A DNA stretch of 64,000 nucleotides from Eudorina sp. 2006-703-Eu-15 (lineage: Eukaryota; Chlorophyta; Chlorophyceae; Chlamydomonadales; Volvocaceae): the NCBI GenBank assembly GCA_003117195.1, contig BDSI01000053.1, forward strand, positions 144,457 through 208,456, in the 5' to 3' direction. Shown here in pieces: positions 21,770 through 33,775 of the stretch. The notes under the pieces were generated by a model. That model made no database searches. It was given only the letters and a program-made list of their open reading frames with translations, and was not told where the DNA came from. Every line of letters begins with the position of its first letter. Position 1 is the stretch's first letter. A program made the position numbers and the translations under genes.

Positions 21770-22140
21770 TGCGGGAACACCGGATCACCTCCAGGCCGGA
21801 GGTTAAGTCACCTGGCTCGTTGGCCGGTAAGAAAGGGAGACACAGCTGCACTGGTATCTGGGGGTGGTCGTCTGATGGGAAAGAAACATTTGTCCAGATA
21901 TCCGCGGGTTCGAATCCCGGCTCCCCCCCTGCCATGTGATTCGGCGTGTCTGGCGCGGTTTCCAGGAGAGGCAATCCTGGTGCGTTGGCCGGTATGGCTG
22001 CATAACACCCGCCACTCCCCCGCTTGTGATGGAGGATGGGTTCCTCTCGCAGTCCTTGGTAGGGTTTGATGAGATGAGCTACAAGCTATCTGGGCCCATT
22101 GGAACACCTGATGGGGACTCGGGTCCACCTTGTAAAGATC
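21770..22140 (+). mobile_element. tRNA-derived SINE-like element, copy 1
   Basis: The sequence GGGTTCGAATCCCGG at 21906-21920 is a textbook RNA polymerase III B box/T-arm. A possible A-box-like TGGCTCGTTGG lies about 90 bases upstream. The roughly 210 bases that follow (CCATGTGATTCGGCG... to about 22137) recur at 62457-62662 in the same orientation, so this is a dispersed element rather than a single tRNA gene. The acceptor stem is imperfect, which argues against a functional tRNA. Open frames across the T-arm give meaningless peptides. Confidence 0.6.
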
Positions 22141-23109
22141 ACTACTACTGGTGTCCGCCATGCTGCCCGAACACACACCACAGGGCGGGGTTACCCTGGA
22201 CTTGAAGCCGCCTATGTCCCCCTATGTCCCCTATAGTCACCGATGATCCCTTCGTGGGTCCGCCCCTGTCCGCCATAACGCCCATCTGCTCATTACTTGC
22301 CATGTTGACGTAGTGAAGTGAACACGAGGTGTATTCTCGATAAGCGTTGTGCAATACGTCTTCGAAGAGGTTCCCAGACAGTTGGGTGTTCGTAATAACA
22401 TTTGCATTAGGTCGCCGCTGGGCTGCACGGGGTCGAAATCTTAGTAAGAAGGGTTGAAATCACCACCACGACTGTTCTGTTGGACGCCGGCCATGTGCGA
22501 CCCCTGCGTGTGTCTGCGTGTTAGCATGATCTATAGGTCGGTCATCCGCCATTTTATGTTTTCGTAATTAGTCCTTTGTGCGAAGCCGACTGACGTTACA
22601 AGCGGAGTTGCGCATGCCGGCGCATGGTCGAAACAGTCTCGAAACAGTGCAGATATAAATCGTATATATTACTTCTCACGTTGCTTCTCACAACCTTGAC
22701 TTCGCCTTACATGACACCGACGATCCGGTCGTGAGGAAACAAGAACACCCGTACGAAGAACACTGAACAAAAGCAAGGTCACAACGTCTGTCCCTGTCGC
22801 ACTTAGAAGGGAGCTAAAGCTATCTGTGATAATTTTATTGGCAACGAATGTGTTGGCCGTAATTTTACGGCTCTACTAGCAATACGAATGAATAACGGCT
22901 CCAGAATGCTTTGCTGCGTCTGATCAGTGGTTGCATGAGCGACACTTCTCATTAGCATAATTGTAAGGAAACTCATTCCCATGAATCACAGGAGGTCAGT
23001 GGGCAAGCTGACTAATGTACTATGCCAACATGTTGTTAAACTGTCATGTGCGATGAACTGGAATGTGACATGCGCCTCAGTTGAGCACAATTACGGGTAG
23101 AGAACATCG
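22141..23109. other. Intergenic stretch upstream of paralogue A
   Basis: This stretch is AT-richer than its neighbours and has no long open frame. It contains a TATA-like cluster, AGATATAAATCGTATATATT, at 22651-22670, about 440 bases before the start codon of paralogue A. A core promoter there would imply a long leader or an untranslated first exon. Nothing else is recognised. Confidence 0.35.
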
Positions 23110-25538
23110 ATGTCAACTTGGATGGTGGTCCCGGCTGCAATGCTCCTGGACAGCGGGCGCCTCTTTGGTCGTCAGTTTTCAGCGTGGGCACGGAGACAGC
23201 ACACCGATGTATGGAAGTTGCTCCTTATCACAGCCACAATATCATTTGGCTTTCATCAAGTCCTAAAGCCGTATTGCGCTGGCGAAGACCACTCTCTGGC
23301 CGAAAACTTCCGTTTCAAATCGCTATACCCTTGCGATGGATCTCTTCTTGCAAAAGCGTGGGCGCTGTTTTCGAATCCGTTTGCTTTCTGGTGGGACCTT
23401 GCTCATCTGGACTGGGATGGACAGTGGGTGAGTTGAGCAGGAAAAACTAACAATATATCGATACTTATGGTATATTATACAAATTATCTACATGTTAATT
23501 TCATTAGCAATGCCTCGGTCATAACAATTTCCACCTGTTGGTTCGTCACTCTTGTTGTGGGTCCCGATGCGCTGCAGACGACTGTGGAAACATACTTCAC
23601 ATGGCCCCGTTTAGCTTTGGCGTTGTTCCTACCCTCTGCAACCTACGAGTCGGCTGCGCCGGTCTTGGCAGCTGTCCATCGTGGAGTTGGGCCAGCCACG
23701 CTTCTTGCGCTGTCTTTCTTCTGGGAGGGACCCCCTTCAGCGTTAGCGATATGGGGAATCAGGACGTGGCCGTTCATGGACGTGTGCTTCAACTTGATTT
23801 TCCCAACGACTCCACTGATAGAGCTCGTGTACGGCGTTTTGAGCCTGGCGTGCATGGTCACGGTGTCTGTACAGCACCAGCGCACGGTGCCTGGAGCGTT
23901 ACGGCAGTTGCCCCTGAGGATGCTTGCCTGCTTGAGCTCAACCGCCTGGTTGGTGATGTACCAGCTGTACCGCCGCCGCTTCCAAAGGCGACAGCACCTG
24001 CCGCACGCCGATACCAAGAAGCTTCCCGCAGATCCCCCCGGGCCGTCAGCCTCCTCCGGGCCCTCACCCTCCGGCGCCGGTCCCGGGAGACCCGGGGATC
24101 GTACGGCAGGTCGTACACAGCTGTCGGCGCACACGACCCCGACCCCCAGCCCCACCCCCACCAACGCCATCACCCCCACCATTACCGCCGACACCACCCC
24201 AACAGCAGATGGGCGTGCAACTCCTGTCCAACAGCGTGTCTCCTACATACCCCTACCGGGCCGCTGCTTCACCCTCCGCGCCAAGGTCGCGGACGCCGAG
24301 CCGGGGCAGATCAGCCCGGGGTTGGAGGAGCGAATCAGGCGCGTGCTCTCAGACGCCGGACTCGCCTGTCTGGGTGTGTACGCGCGGCGGGGCTGTATCG
24401 AGCTCACAGTCGACTTCCGCACGGCGCCTGCGGGCGGGCAGGGTGAGGGCGAGGAGGGCGGGGGCGGGGGTGGCAGCGGCGGCGGCGGAAGCGGCGGCGG
24501 CGGGGTGAGTCCTGCGGCCGACGCCGCCTCTCCTCAGCTGCCAGACGTCGACATCGGGGCCGTCATACGCGCGCTGCAGCTGGGCCCGGCAGCCGGTGAT
24601 GCGGGGGACGAGGGGCAGCAGGACACGGAGGACGAGGGGCAGCAGGGTGTGGTTCCGGAGCGGCTCAGCGACACGGCGGCAGCCGGGGAGATGATGGGCG
24701 GCATGAGGGACGTGCAGTCAGCGTCGGCGGCTTCCTCCAACGTGAGGTGCGGAGCTCGTGATTCGTGGGTCGGGGTCCCCATAGGGTTTGGTAGGTCGGG
24801 GTCGGGGTCGGGGTTGGGGTCGGGGTGGGGGCACTTGCGTGGGGGGCGTGACTGGACCCCACAATGGATAAGGAGCAGGGCTTGGTCGACCAATCTAATC
24901 TATCATCTATCGTAGCGTCATGTACCACCAATCCACTCATCCGCTTGTTTGCGCTTGTTTGGGTGCTGCACTTCCATACATGCATGCATGCAGCGAGCCA
25001 ACAACAACAACAACAACAACGGCGGCCGGGCCGCGGCTCGTGTGGACGGAGGTGCAGCCCTGGGCAGCGCAACCGCAGGTGCGTCCTCGCTCCCGGGCTG
25101 CTGGTGTTGGTTGGGCTGCTGGTGTTGGGCTGCTGGTGTTGGGCTGCTGGTGTTGGGCTGCTGGTGTTGGTTGGGCTGCTGGTGTTGGGCTGCTGGTGTT
25201 GGGCTGCTGGTGTTGGTTGGGCTGCTGGAATCGCGTGTTGGTGCGTAGGTGCGTAGTTTAGCGAAGTAACCCACCCGACCCGACCCTGTCGGACCTCCCG
25301 CCCGCCCCTGCTTTGCCCCCCGATGGACATTCGCAGGCGTCCGACCCGTTGCCCCTGCCCCGCGTCACCCGCCTGCACCCTCGCGTTCTGGGGATCCTGG
25401 GCGGGGGCCGCCGCCCCCAACTCGGCGGGCAGCCCCCCGCCCTGCAGCCGCCCCCCGCAGCTGCGGCCTCCGCCGACGTCGTCGTCACGGTGGCGTGGCC
25501 CGTGGTCCAGGGCCACGGCCACGCGGGCCTCCGCCGGG

Positions 25539-25573
<35 letters not shown>

Positions 25574-28254
25574 GCCGCCGCCGCCGTCGTCGTGACTCGG
25601 GAGCTTGTGCTGCGCTCTCAGGGCCTGTACCTTCCCGTCGGGGTGGACTACCACAACCCCCGCCGGGCGCCGCCGCGGGAGGGCGAGGCCGACGACCCGG
25701 ACGACGGCTGCGCCGACGGCCGCTCCGACACCGCCGCCGCGCCCGATGTGGTGGCGCGGGAGGGCTTCGTGTACGGCGTGCGCGTGACCGGCCTGTCGCC
25801 GTACACGGGCCTGGTCCTGGCGGAGGCGCGTCTCAACGGACTGGAGCGGCCGTGCTCGTCCCGGCCGGTGCCCATCCTCGTCGTGGACGACTTGGCGGTT
25901 TCGGAGGAGCTGTCGGAGGGGTTTCGGAGCTGGGGTGGCGCGGCGGCGGAGCTGGATGCGCTGATTGTGGACCTGGGGTCGTTCCTCAGCCGGGCCGCCG
26001 CGCTGACGGCGCAAGCGAGCGGCGCCGCCGCGTCGGGCTACGACGGCGGCGGCGAAACTGGCGGCGGCGGCGGTGGTGGCGGCGAAACTGGCGGAGTGCC
26101 GGCGCAGGCGTGGCGGTTGATGCACATGGGGGAACACCTGATGCAGTTCGCGCGCGTGTGCGGCTGGGAGAGGACGGCCGTGCGGCTGAGGTGCGTTTGC
26201 GGTGATGTGCGGTCTGCGCATGGCGCTGCGCGGCGGGCGAGGGTGAGGAAAGGGTGTGAGGAGTTTTCGTCCATTCGCCCGTCTGTCCAAGTACACCCAT
26301 CCCGCTCGCTGCACCCCACCCCAACCCACCCCAACCCACCCCAACCCACCCCAATCCACCTCAGGGAAGACCTGCTACAGCTGTGGCGGATTCAGGAGGT
26401 CGAGGGGTCGTGTTCGGCGGCTGCCCCAGCAGGCGGGCGCGTCGCGCCGTTCCCAGGCGAGGGCGGGCCGCCGGCCGCCTCCTCGAACGGCGGCACAGAC
26501 GCCTCCTTTCCCTCCTCCTTTCCCTCCTCCTCCTCTTTCGCCTCCTCTTCCAATTCCGCCTCCGAATCCGTTGGGCCTGCCCCCAAGGGGGACGCTGGTG
26601 CTCCCCACAGCGCCGCTTCTGCGAAAGATGGTGACGACGAGAAGCGGCTCGGCGGCCAGCCTTGCGATGCCGCCGGACCCGAGGGTGCCGCCGCCGCCGC
26701 CGCAGCAGCAGCAGCAGCAGCAGACGACGCGGCGACTTGCGCAAGTCCAGGGAAAGCCGTCAGCAAGTGGACGAGCATGTGGCGCGCTGCGCTCCAGGGG
26801 CTCCAGGTGTTCCTGTGAGTGCTCCAGGGGTGGGTGGGCTCCAGGCCGCGGCAGCAGCGGACGTATTTGACTGCCGGGTTGAAACGACAGTAAAACAATA
26901 CGGCTACTTGTACAAACCTCGCCCCAGCGTAGATCAAGGGGGCAGGGGCTGTCGGCGTTGAGGCTCGCTGAGCCTGTACGTACGCCGCTGCCAGCGGGCA
27001 GGGCGAAGCTGGGCTAGCTGCGGATTCCTGGGCACGGCAAGGCGGCGTGGTGCGAGAACGAACCTGCCGGCGGGGATCAGCCTGGAGTTCGGCAGCCGGG
27101 AGGACGGCAGGGCAAGTCTCGCGTGCTGGGCGTTGCCTGCCCCCCCTTGCCCCTTTCATCCTCACTGCCCCTACCGCACAGCGCCGTGTCCCTCCATCCC
27201 TCCCAGTCCCACACATCCTCCTCCGCCCGCCGTCCGTCGCTTCTGCATGCCCGTTCAGCCTCGGCCTGGACGTCGGGGCGCTGCTGCTGCTGGCCCCCGC
27301 GCTGCACAGCCGCGGGGTCGAGGCGACAGCCGGCGTGGTCGCGGGCTCCGCGGGGGCGCTGCTGCTGCTGCTGGCCTGCGTGGTGGCCACCGGCGGCGGT
27401 TCCGGCGGCGGCTCCGGGCTCGTCCAGTACACGGACGCCCTGCTGGGCGCGCTGCGGCGCGTCACGGCCCCGCCGCGGCTGCCGCGGTACGTTCTCGTCC
27501 GCGCCGTGCAGGGGCTGATGGGCGTGTGGACGCCGCCCGCCGTGGCGGCCTACGAGCGGGGCATCGCGTTCATCCTGGTGGAGGGGGTCGCGCGGCCGGC
27601 GGTTCTGGGGGTGGGTGGCCTGCCTGCCTGCCTGCCTGCCGGGCTTCATCAGTCGTCCATGATGCCTGCCCGCCTGGCTTCTTGCCTGGCTACCCGCCTG
27701 GCTTCCTGCCTGGCTTTCTGGATGCGTTTTCCTGCATGGCTTCCTGTGCATGGCTTCCTGCATGCCTTCCTGCATGCCCACCTCCCCGAGGTTTGTATGA
27801 ACCCTGCAGCTCTTGCCAGCTAGCTCAGGCATCCGTCACTCCCCGCGACTTCTCAACCCTGGGGCGTCGTGCGTGGCGGGGTCATCAAGTTGAAAACAGC
27901 CCGGCGGCGGCGGGATGCGACCGAGATGCGCCGTACATACCATCGATACCGTATGAGCTTTCACGTGACCCCAACCAAACAAACACTTATCGATCGATAG
28001 CACGTGCGTGTCCCGATAGATGCCCGACGCCGGTCTACCCCCCGCCCCGTGCGCAGGTGGAGTGGTGGGCTGCGGCCCGCACCGAGGTGATGAAGCTGCC
28101 GCTCTACATGCTGCTGTGGGGCACCACCACCACCGCGGGGGCGTGGCCGACCGCCGCGCGGAGCGCCGCCGTCGCGGGGCTGTCGATCGTCACCTCCTTC
28201 GCGACAGCGCGGCTGCTGAGAGGGGGTCCCTGCTGGCTCCGCCGCGGCTGCTGA
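23110..28254 (+). CDS. Paralogue A: multi-pass membrane protein with G-C-I-E-L module, function unknown
   Basis: Exons are 23110-23427, 23578-24741, 24998-25078, 25337-26190, 26365-26814, 27259-27610 and 28057-28254, all in phase, giving about 1138 residues. An N-terminal membrane block contains the shared pattern K-P-Y-C-A-G-E-D and Y-P-C-D-G-S-L-L. It continues through P-S-A-L-A-I-W-G-I-R-T-W-P and several hydrophobic helices. A soluble module follows with V-Y-A-R-R-G-C-I-E-L-T-V-D, then D-V-D-I-G-A-V-I-R-A-L-Q-L, a beta-rich part (V-V-V-T-V-A-W-P) and amphipathic helices. A C-terminal membrane block closes the protein (V-G-A-L-L-L-L-A-P; L-P-L-Y-M-L-L-W-G). The next large gene downstream has the same parts in the same order. 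I recall GC-I-x-L modules in lineage-specific proteins of volvocine algae but cannot name a function. Start choice: first ATG opening the conserved N-terminal block. Confidence 0.75.
25095..25240 (+). repeat. Minisatellite in intron of paralogue A
   Basis: This is a tandem array of a 14-base unit, GGGCTGCTGGTGTT, with occasional insertions. It fills most of the intron between the 24998-25078 and 25337-26190 exons. Confidence 0.8.
27611..27790 (+). repeat. TGCC/TGGCTTCC repeat in intron of paralogue A
   Basis: Degenerate tandem words (TGCCTGCCTGCC, TGGCTTCCTGCC, GCATGGCTTCCTG) start right after the donor of the last intron of paralogue A. The array is purely intronic. Confidence 0.6.
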
Positions 28255-30794
28255 GAGGGGGCCCCTGGCTCCGCCGCGCGGGGGATTGCCTGGGGAAGGT
28301 GGTGAGGCCCAGGCAGCCAGGTGCGGTTAGTTGGTGATGCGACGGCGCCAGGGACCGCCTGAGGAAGGTGGTAGGGTGCGGCCCGTGTGGGGCACTTACC
28401 TATCTTGCCACACGCGCGCGAGGCCACGAAGCAACGAAGCGAGGGGTATCTCTTCCGCTGTCATACCGCTGTCGTACCGTACGAGTGGGCTTCAAGCCCC
28501 GGCCTCTGGTGCTCTGGAAGGGCGGGTAAGCATTAGCCAGGGTGTGTGCGGGGACATGTGGCCGGGCGGGTGCAGCCGTAGCTGGTCGCTTGGGTGGACG
28601 CGCAGCAGCCGACGTCAGTGATGGGTACGGCACAAGTTCCTTCGCGGCGGCTGCATGAGAGGCAGGGTCTTCGTGTCTTGAAAACCCTGATAGAAGCACG
28701 GGGACATCATTATTCGGATGCTGTGTGCGTGGATTGATAGAGATGATGTTCGGATGCTGTGGGTGCTGTGTGCGTGGATTGATCGAGATGTTCGGATGCT
28801 GTGTGCGTGGATTGATAGAGATGATGATGGGAACGGAGGCGGACATGTTCGGAGGCTGTATGATGAGTGAAACGACGGCCGCCCTTCTGCATAAATCGAC
28901 GGCCACCCGTCTGCATGTGCACTGATAGACAGACAGACCGATGGGCAGACGCACGGGACGGAACACGACTTGCTTGGATGTCACTGAGGAGTGCCGGCGG
29001 CGGACTGCCGCCGTTACTGACGTGAGCTGCCGCCGTATCACCGCTATCACCTCTCACGTTATTATTCGAATGCGCAGGTCGATTTATATCGCACTACTTG
29101 CGTGTGTGTTTAACAAGAAGCCCGTGTGTGTCCGTCACTCAAGCCTACCAGTTCCTCAGTTGTCTCAGCACCACTGCCCGGCGACTGCGCCCGTGGCAGA
29201 CGGACGGACGGAAGACACTTACTTTATTTGCAGTTGCGGTGACGGCACTTCCTTGCAATGCAAGCAATGACGTGTTCAAACAATGTCTGGCGTTAGTTAG
29301 AAATCGAACTGATGTGTGGCGAGGGCGGCAGGGACCCGCAGTCTCGCGGCCGCAGCAGGCGGGCAGGGCGCTCCACCTACCTGGGCGGCTACACGTGCAG
29401 ACCGACCGGCAAAAGGTGCCAGGCTGCAAATACGGTACGGGCCGCCGACGCTTCAGGTGCGGCGGGAATCATGGTTGTGTTGGGCGTTGTGTGGTTGTTG
29501 ATTTCATTTTCGTGTGCGAAGCACTAGCTGCAGCGCCGCTGTGCGTGTGCAGCAAGCGCCGCCGCTCATGTATGCAGGCTCGTCCTCACGCACGCAAGAC
29601 GTGGAGCGAGCGAGTAGTGGCATTGCTGGAAACTGGTGTTGCTGTTCACGCTGCTGCCGGTGAGGGGAGCGAGGGAGCCCGGGAGGGGAGCGGGGTGGGT
29701 TGCCGCTAGCTCTGGGCGCTGGCGTGCGTGTATGGGCTGTATATGTGCTGCAGTGCGCGCGCTGGGTTCGTTCGGCACCACACAGATAGACTCCTCCATC
29801 CAGCGCTCCTGCGAATGTGCTTGATTGGGCTTGTCAGGCTGTCCTGCGGATGCGCATGTTAGGCTGGGTCTGGGCTTGATTGATTGATGCCCATGGGCAG
29901 CGAAGAGTTGAGACCCCGGGTCAAGACTCAAGCAAGAGCAAAGCGGCCCGTTGATGCGCGTGCGTCCTACATCACTTACTGTCGGGTGGCAAACAACACC
30001 CACCGCCGGCTTGCCTGCTGTTTGCTTGCGGGAGTGGCTATCAGAGGGCGCGTGGCTGGCGTGGCACTGCGTCCAAGTCATCTTGCCCGTCCAGTCCACC
30101 CTCCGGTTAGTTGATCAAGCGACGAGTTGGAAGGTGGCTAGAGTAAGTGCGTTCGTCAGGAACATGCGCGAGTTCATCTGATATGTGATGAGGTGAGATG
30201 GTGATTCGGCAGGCTGCATGGTGGGCCGTATGGCTGTAGCTACGTAGGGGGTTTCACCAGGCATCACCACGACGCAGTGCTGTAAAGCCCATGCACGTTT
30301 CCGTTTGGTATTGTGTCGATTGCTTAACTTGTGTTGGAGATCTGTGCTTATCGCACTGAGGTATACAGTCATGTAATTCCGCACAACCGGCTTGGACCGC
30401 TGGACAGACAGCTGTCGTGTACCGTTGCCGGCACTCCGCACGAGCTGACGGTTGGCAAATGGTTAGGCCAACCGACTAGAGCAGTGGCGCTAGAAGAGTG
30501 CCGGTTTTGGCGGCTTTGGCGTATTCTATTGTTGTGTTCGAGGGTTTCTCCATTGTCTCCATCTCCTGCTCCATAAAAGCTGTTCGGCCGACAATATGGC
30601 GACTCGATCATTGTATGCAGCCTTATATGCCATGGCTTTTGCACTTTGGAACCTTTCTGCATCCCTGATATCAACTGGCACAACTGGGTGTGGAGTGGTA
30701 TGTGTAGCTACACCATTACATCAAAAGGCTGCTCGCCAATGCAGGTGGTAGCGGTTGCATGCGCGTGAGCTGGGTATTCTGTCGCCCCCAAGTC

Positions 30795-31174
30795 CGGGAA
30801 ACCAGGGCCGACAAGAACGAGCGGTGCTGAACGAGGCGGGAAACGGGAGGTTGTGGCCGTTGGAGAGAAGGCGGGGCGGGGCTCTTCTGGGTATGGTCTG
30901 TTCGCTAAAGCTCTTCGCGACGACGCAGTCACAGCCTGGTCCGTCAGATTGCGGAGGCCCAGCCGCAGCTTTCGAAGAGGGAAGAGGCGAATGCGGTGAT
31001 GAAGCTCATTGGGGAGCGATGGGAGAAGCTGTCTGACAGTGAGAAGCACGGGTGGAAGTTACGGGCTTCAGTTCGGGATCTGGTAACACCGGGAATGGCG
31101 CAGAGGTGGAGGACAGGGTCGTGGAGCTGGAGGAAGGTGGGGAGCTTGAGGGGCCGGATCAAAACTCTACGTAG
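30795..31174 (+). pseudogene. HMG-box protein relic, broken by frame changes
   Basis: Three frames read in succession resemble one HMG box. The first gives S-G-Y-G-L-F-A-K-A-L-R (about 30879-30920), the usual first helix. The second gives Q-I-A-E-A-Q-P-Q-L-S-K-R-E-E-A-N and L-I-G-E-R-W-E-K-L-S-D-S-E-K (about 30945-31050), helices 2 and 3. The third gives an acidic Ser/Gly tail (E-V-E-D-R-V-V-E-L-E-E-G-G-E-L) ending at a stop at 31172-31174. The frame changes have no convincing splice sites, so I read it as a decayed gene or a fragment of a mobile element that carried an HMG box. A small intron or sequencing errors are alternatives. Confidence 0.5.
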
Positions 31175-32958
31175 ACAGGATCAGAGTAGCGTTGTGGCGC
31201 CAGTACGTCACACGGCGTTCATTCTAATAATCATACTACTGCCACTCATTGTGGTTCACAGTGTGGTACACTTTTACTCTCATCGCAGACACGCACAGGT
31301 CGTGTAGCCAGCAGCGTCCGTGTACATTAGCATGATCACGTATTGCGTGGTCCCACGTCATGTGAAGTGATCATCCTTTGGTTTAATGCAGGGCAGGGCA
31401 GGTAGCGCAGTGTCAGGGCAGGGCTCAGTAGTGTGGTATAGCGCTGAGTGTTCAGCAGTAGTGATAGCGACAGCATCTTCACCGAGGTGTCATAAGCCAT
31501 GGAGTTTTTGTGGTCAGATACAGTATTTATTGTATGCTATACGCCTTCGTATCCATTCATCCACCTTGCGCAAGTGCAGGGGTTCATCCGCCTTGCGCAA
31601 GTGCAGGGGTTGCACACGTCAGTAGCGGCAAGCCGGCAACTGTAACGAAATCTTGGGTAGCCGGTCCTCTAACTGCTCCGACATGTCACAAGTGGACTCC
31701 AAACACAACATCGGCCACATTCATACAGCTTCATGCATCAAAAGAAATACAGTTCGCAATCTGAACCGGGTTTTGGATTGGGGTGATCCTGCCACACAGT
31801 ACCCGGCAGGGCTGGACACGTCAAGGCCTCTCCCGCACGCGCCCGGCCATGGATCCATACCCCCAGCACATCCACGGGTCTGTCATATCAAGACGCATCG
31901 CGAGGGGGCAGCGCGGCGGGGAGGCAACACCGCGGCGGTGAGATATCGGGGGAAACGTGTTGGGGATGGGGTGGGGCTGCCACACAGGACCAGGCAGGGC
32001 TGGACGCGTCTAGATAACTGAGCGCATCACGAGGAGGGGGAGGGGGCCGCAACGCGGAAGGAGGGTGGTTAGGTATTTACGGCATACGGCATACGGCCGC
32101 GGTTGCTGGGTTCGCGTCCCAGGGTGACCCTCGACACTGTTCGGGAGCATAAGATTATGGCTAGATGCTGAGATGTGGAGTTGAGATCACAGTTGATGGA
32201 TTGAGATTCGCACGCTAGATCGGTGGCGATTGCTGAACCCTCTGTCTCTACGGATGTGCGGGTGAATGGATGAGCCGACCCCTACTTGTTCCGTTTATGC
32301 ATTGTTTGTTTCAAACGCCTTTATTTCGGATGCCAGCTGACCAACGTCCTCTGTCCATATGCCCTTTGGCTCGGTTTTTGAAGTCATTTCATTGCCAACA
32401 TCAGAAATTCTATGTTTATTTCGTTTCTTGAAATGTCTTTCTTGTTTCATTCACTATCAGTTGGTCTCGTCGCGACATTTGAATTTTGCACAAATACTTT
32501 GCCGGGCTGAAACAAACAGATGATATTGAAATAAATAGATCATCAGGGATGTCTCACAACGCGCCGTTGGTTTACAGCAACGGTTGATTAACAGCGTCCG
32601 CTGGGTGTCCGCTGAGAGGGTCAAAATGTACGGCAGCGCGGACAGGGCGGCGTCCGCTCCCGTGGTATATATATGTGGGCCGCTACGCTAGACGGCGGGT
32701 CAAGTAGTTTGCCCGGTACGGCTATGCTCGGACCAACGGCGGGTCAGTGTGGCAACCGCAATACCGCATATCCATTCGGCAGGAATAATGCAGCAAGGCG
32801 TTGAGCAAAATGAAAGCAAATTGTAAATTTCAAAAGGTCACAAAGTGTTTTGCAAAATGAAACCTTGCGCGCACGAATCACAGCAGCTGCACTGAGCGAT
32901 TGGAGTCCAAAACCGGTAGCCAGACATTACGAGAAAAATGTCAAGGAAAAGACCATGG

Positions 32959-33069
32959 TTCCCGCAGGGCGGGCCAATGCCCTGCGGGAGCCATCGTCCA
33001 TCGGCCGGAGGGCGTTCCCGCAGGGCGGGCCAATGCCCTGCGGGAGCCATCGTCCATCGGCCGGAGGGC
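32959..33069 (+). repeat. Two tandem 56-base units, each with a perfect 10-bp stem
   Basis: Units start at 32959 and 33015 and are almost identical. Each contains CCCGCAGGGC, an 8-base spacer and GCCCTGCGGG (32961-32970 with 32979-32988 in the first unit), a perfect stem-loop in RNA or cruciform DNA. Confidence 0.85.
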
Positions 33070-33083
33070 TGGAAAAAAACGCT

Positions 33084-33231
33084 GCCGGCGGGGCTGACAA
33101 AGATATCTTTGAGAAGAGAAAGAAACATAGAATGCGATTTTGTGATTGCCGCGGGCGCGCTGCGGTGCATTGTGGCGACGACTGTGGAAATTCCCGAGGG
33201 GCTTATATGTCTAGACTGGCTTACATAAGTT
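33084..33231 (+). pseudogene. Possible retroelement protease tail relic
   Basis: One frame reads C-D-F-V-I-A-A-G-A-L-R-C, then V-E-I-P-E-G-L-I-C-L-D-W-L before a stop. The ending resembles the I-L-G-x-D-W-L strand of Ty3/gypsy-type retropepsins. No D-T-G loop or polymerase is seen next to it. This is a weak, pattern-only call. Confidence 0.25.
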
Positions 33232-33233
33232 AC

Positions 33234-33775
33234 ATTAGGGGTGTTTCTATGACTTTTGGTTTCGGCGTCGCAGACCTCGTACATGGCAAGGCAAACAGTA
33301 CTGGTTCTGATTGGTTTGAGGCCCGTTGAAATTATCGCCGTTCTGGGACGGCGGGCCCGGAGCGTCCATGGACACAGGACTGCAAGCCTACGCACTTGAA
33401 AGGAATGGCTTTGAGACAATGAGGTCTGATCTTCTCGTTATCCAGCTAGTAACTCTCAATAGTGCTGGTGAAGGCAAATTCTACTGTGCCTGCGTTCCTT
33501 GTTTTGAAAAGTTGGCGAACGGAAAAGCCCGCGTATTCCAAGCACAGCGTCGTTCCAGGGAAATCAATACATGCAGTAACAAGCTCGCTCCACTAGCTCC
33601 ACTAGCTCCATACTATGCCTTGCTACGCGTAGCAAATTTACGACGGGCCAAAATGGCCGTCGTAAAATTGCTACGCCGTAGTAAAATATACTACGCCACG
33701 GTGGTACGACCACCTCCCATAGAAACACTTAGCTTAGCAAAAACGTGGTTTCAGGCCCATAGAAACACCCCTAAT
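33234..33775. mobile_element. Candidate hairpin/MITE-like element bounded by an 18-bp inverted repeat
   Basis: ATTAGGGGTGTTTCTATG at 33234-33251 is repeated exactly in reverse complement at 33758-33775. Between them, 33623-33681 folds into a near-perfect 28-bp hairpin. A third partial copy of the outer word lies at 33716-33730. No target-site duplication was recognised and no transposase is present, so the mobile-element call is an inference from structure. Confidence 0.45.

Noticed and set aside
21741..21974. Minus-strand frame containing G-F-E-P-A-D-I-W
   Set aside because: This peptide comes from translating the T-arm of the SINE; such GFEP peptides are a known artefact of tRNA-derived repeats.
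28717..28925. Cys/Gly-rich plus frame
   Set aside because: Produced by a degenerate tandem repeat; no gene context.
32107..32121. tRNA-like T-arm TGGGTTCGCGTCCCA
   Set aside because: No acceptor stem, D-arm or anticodon arm fits around it.
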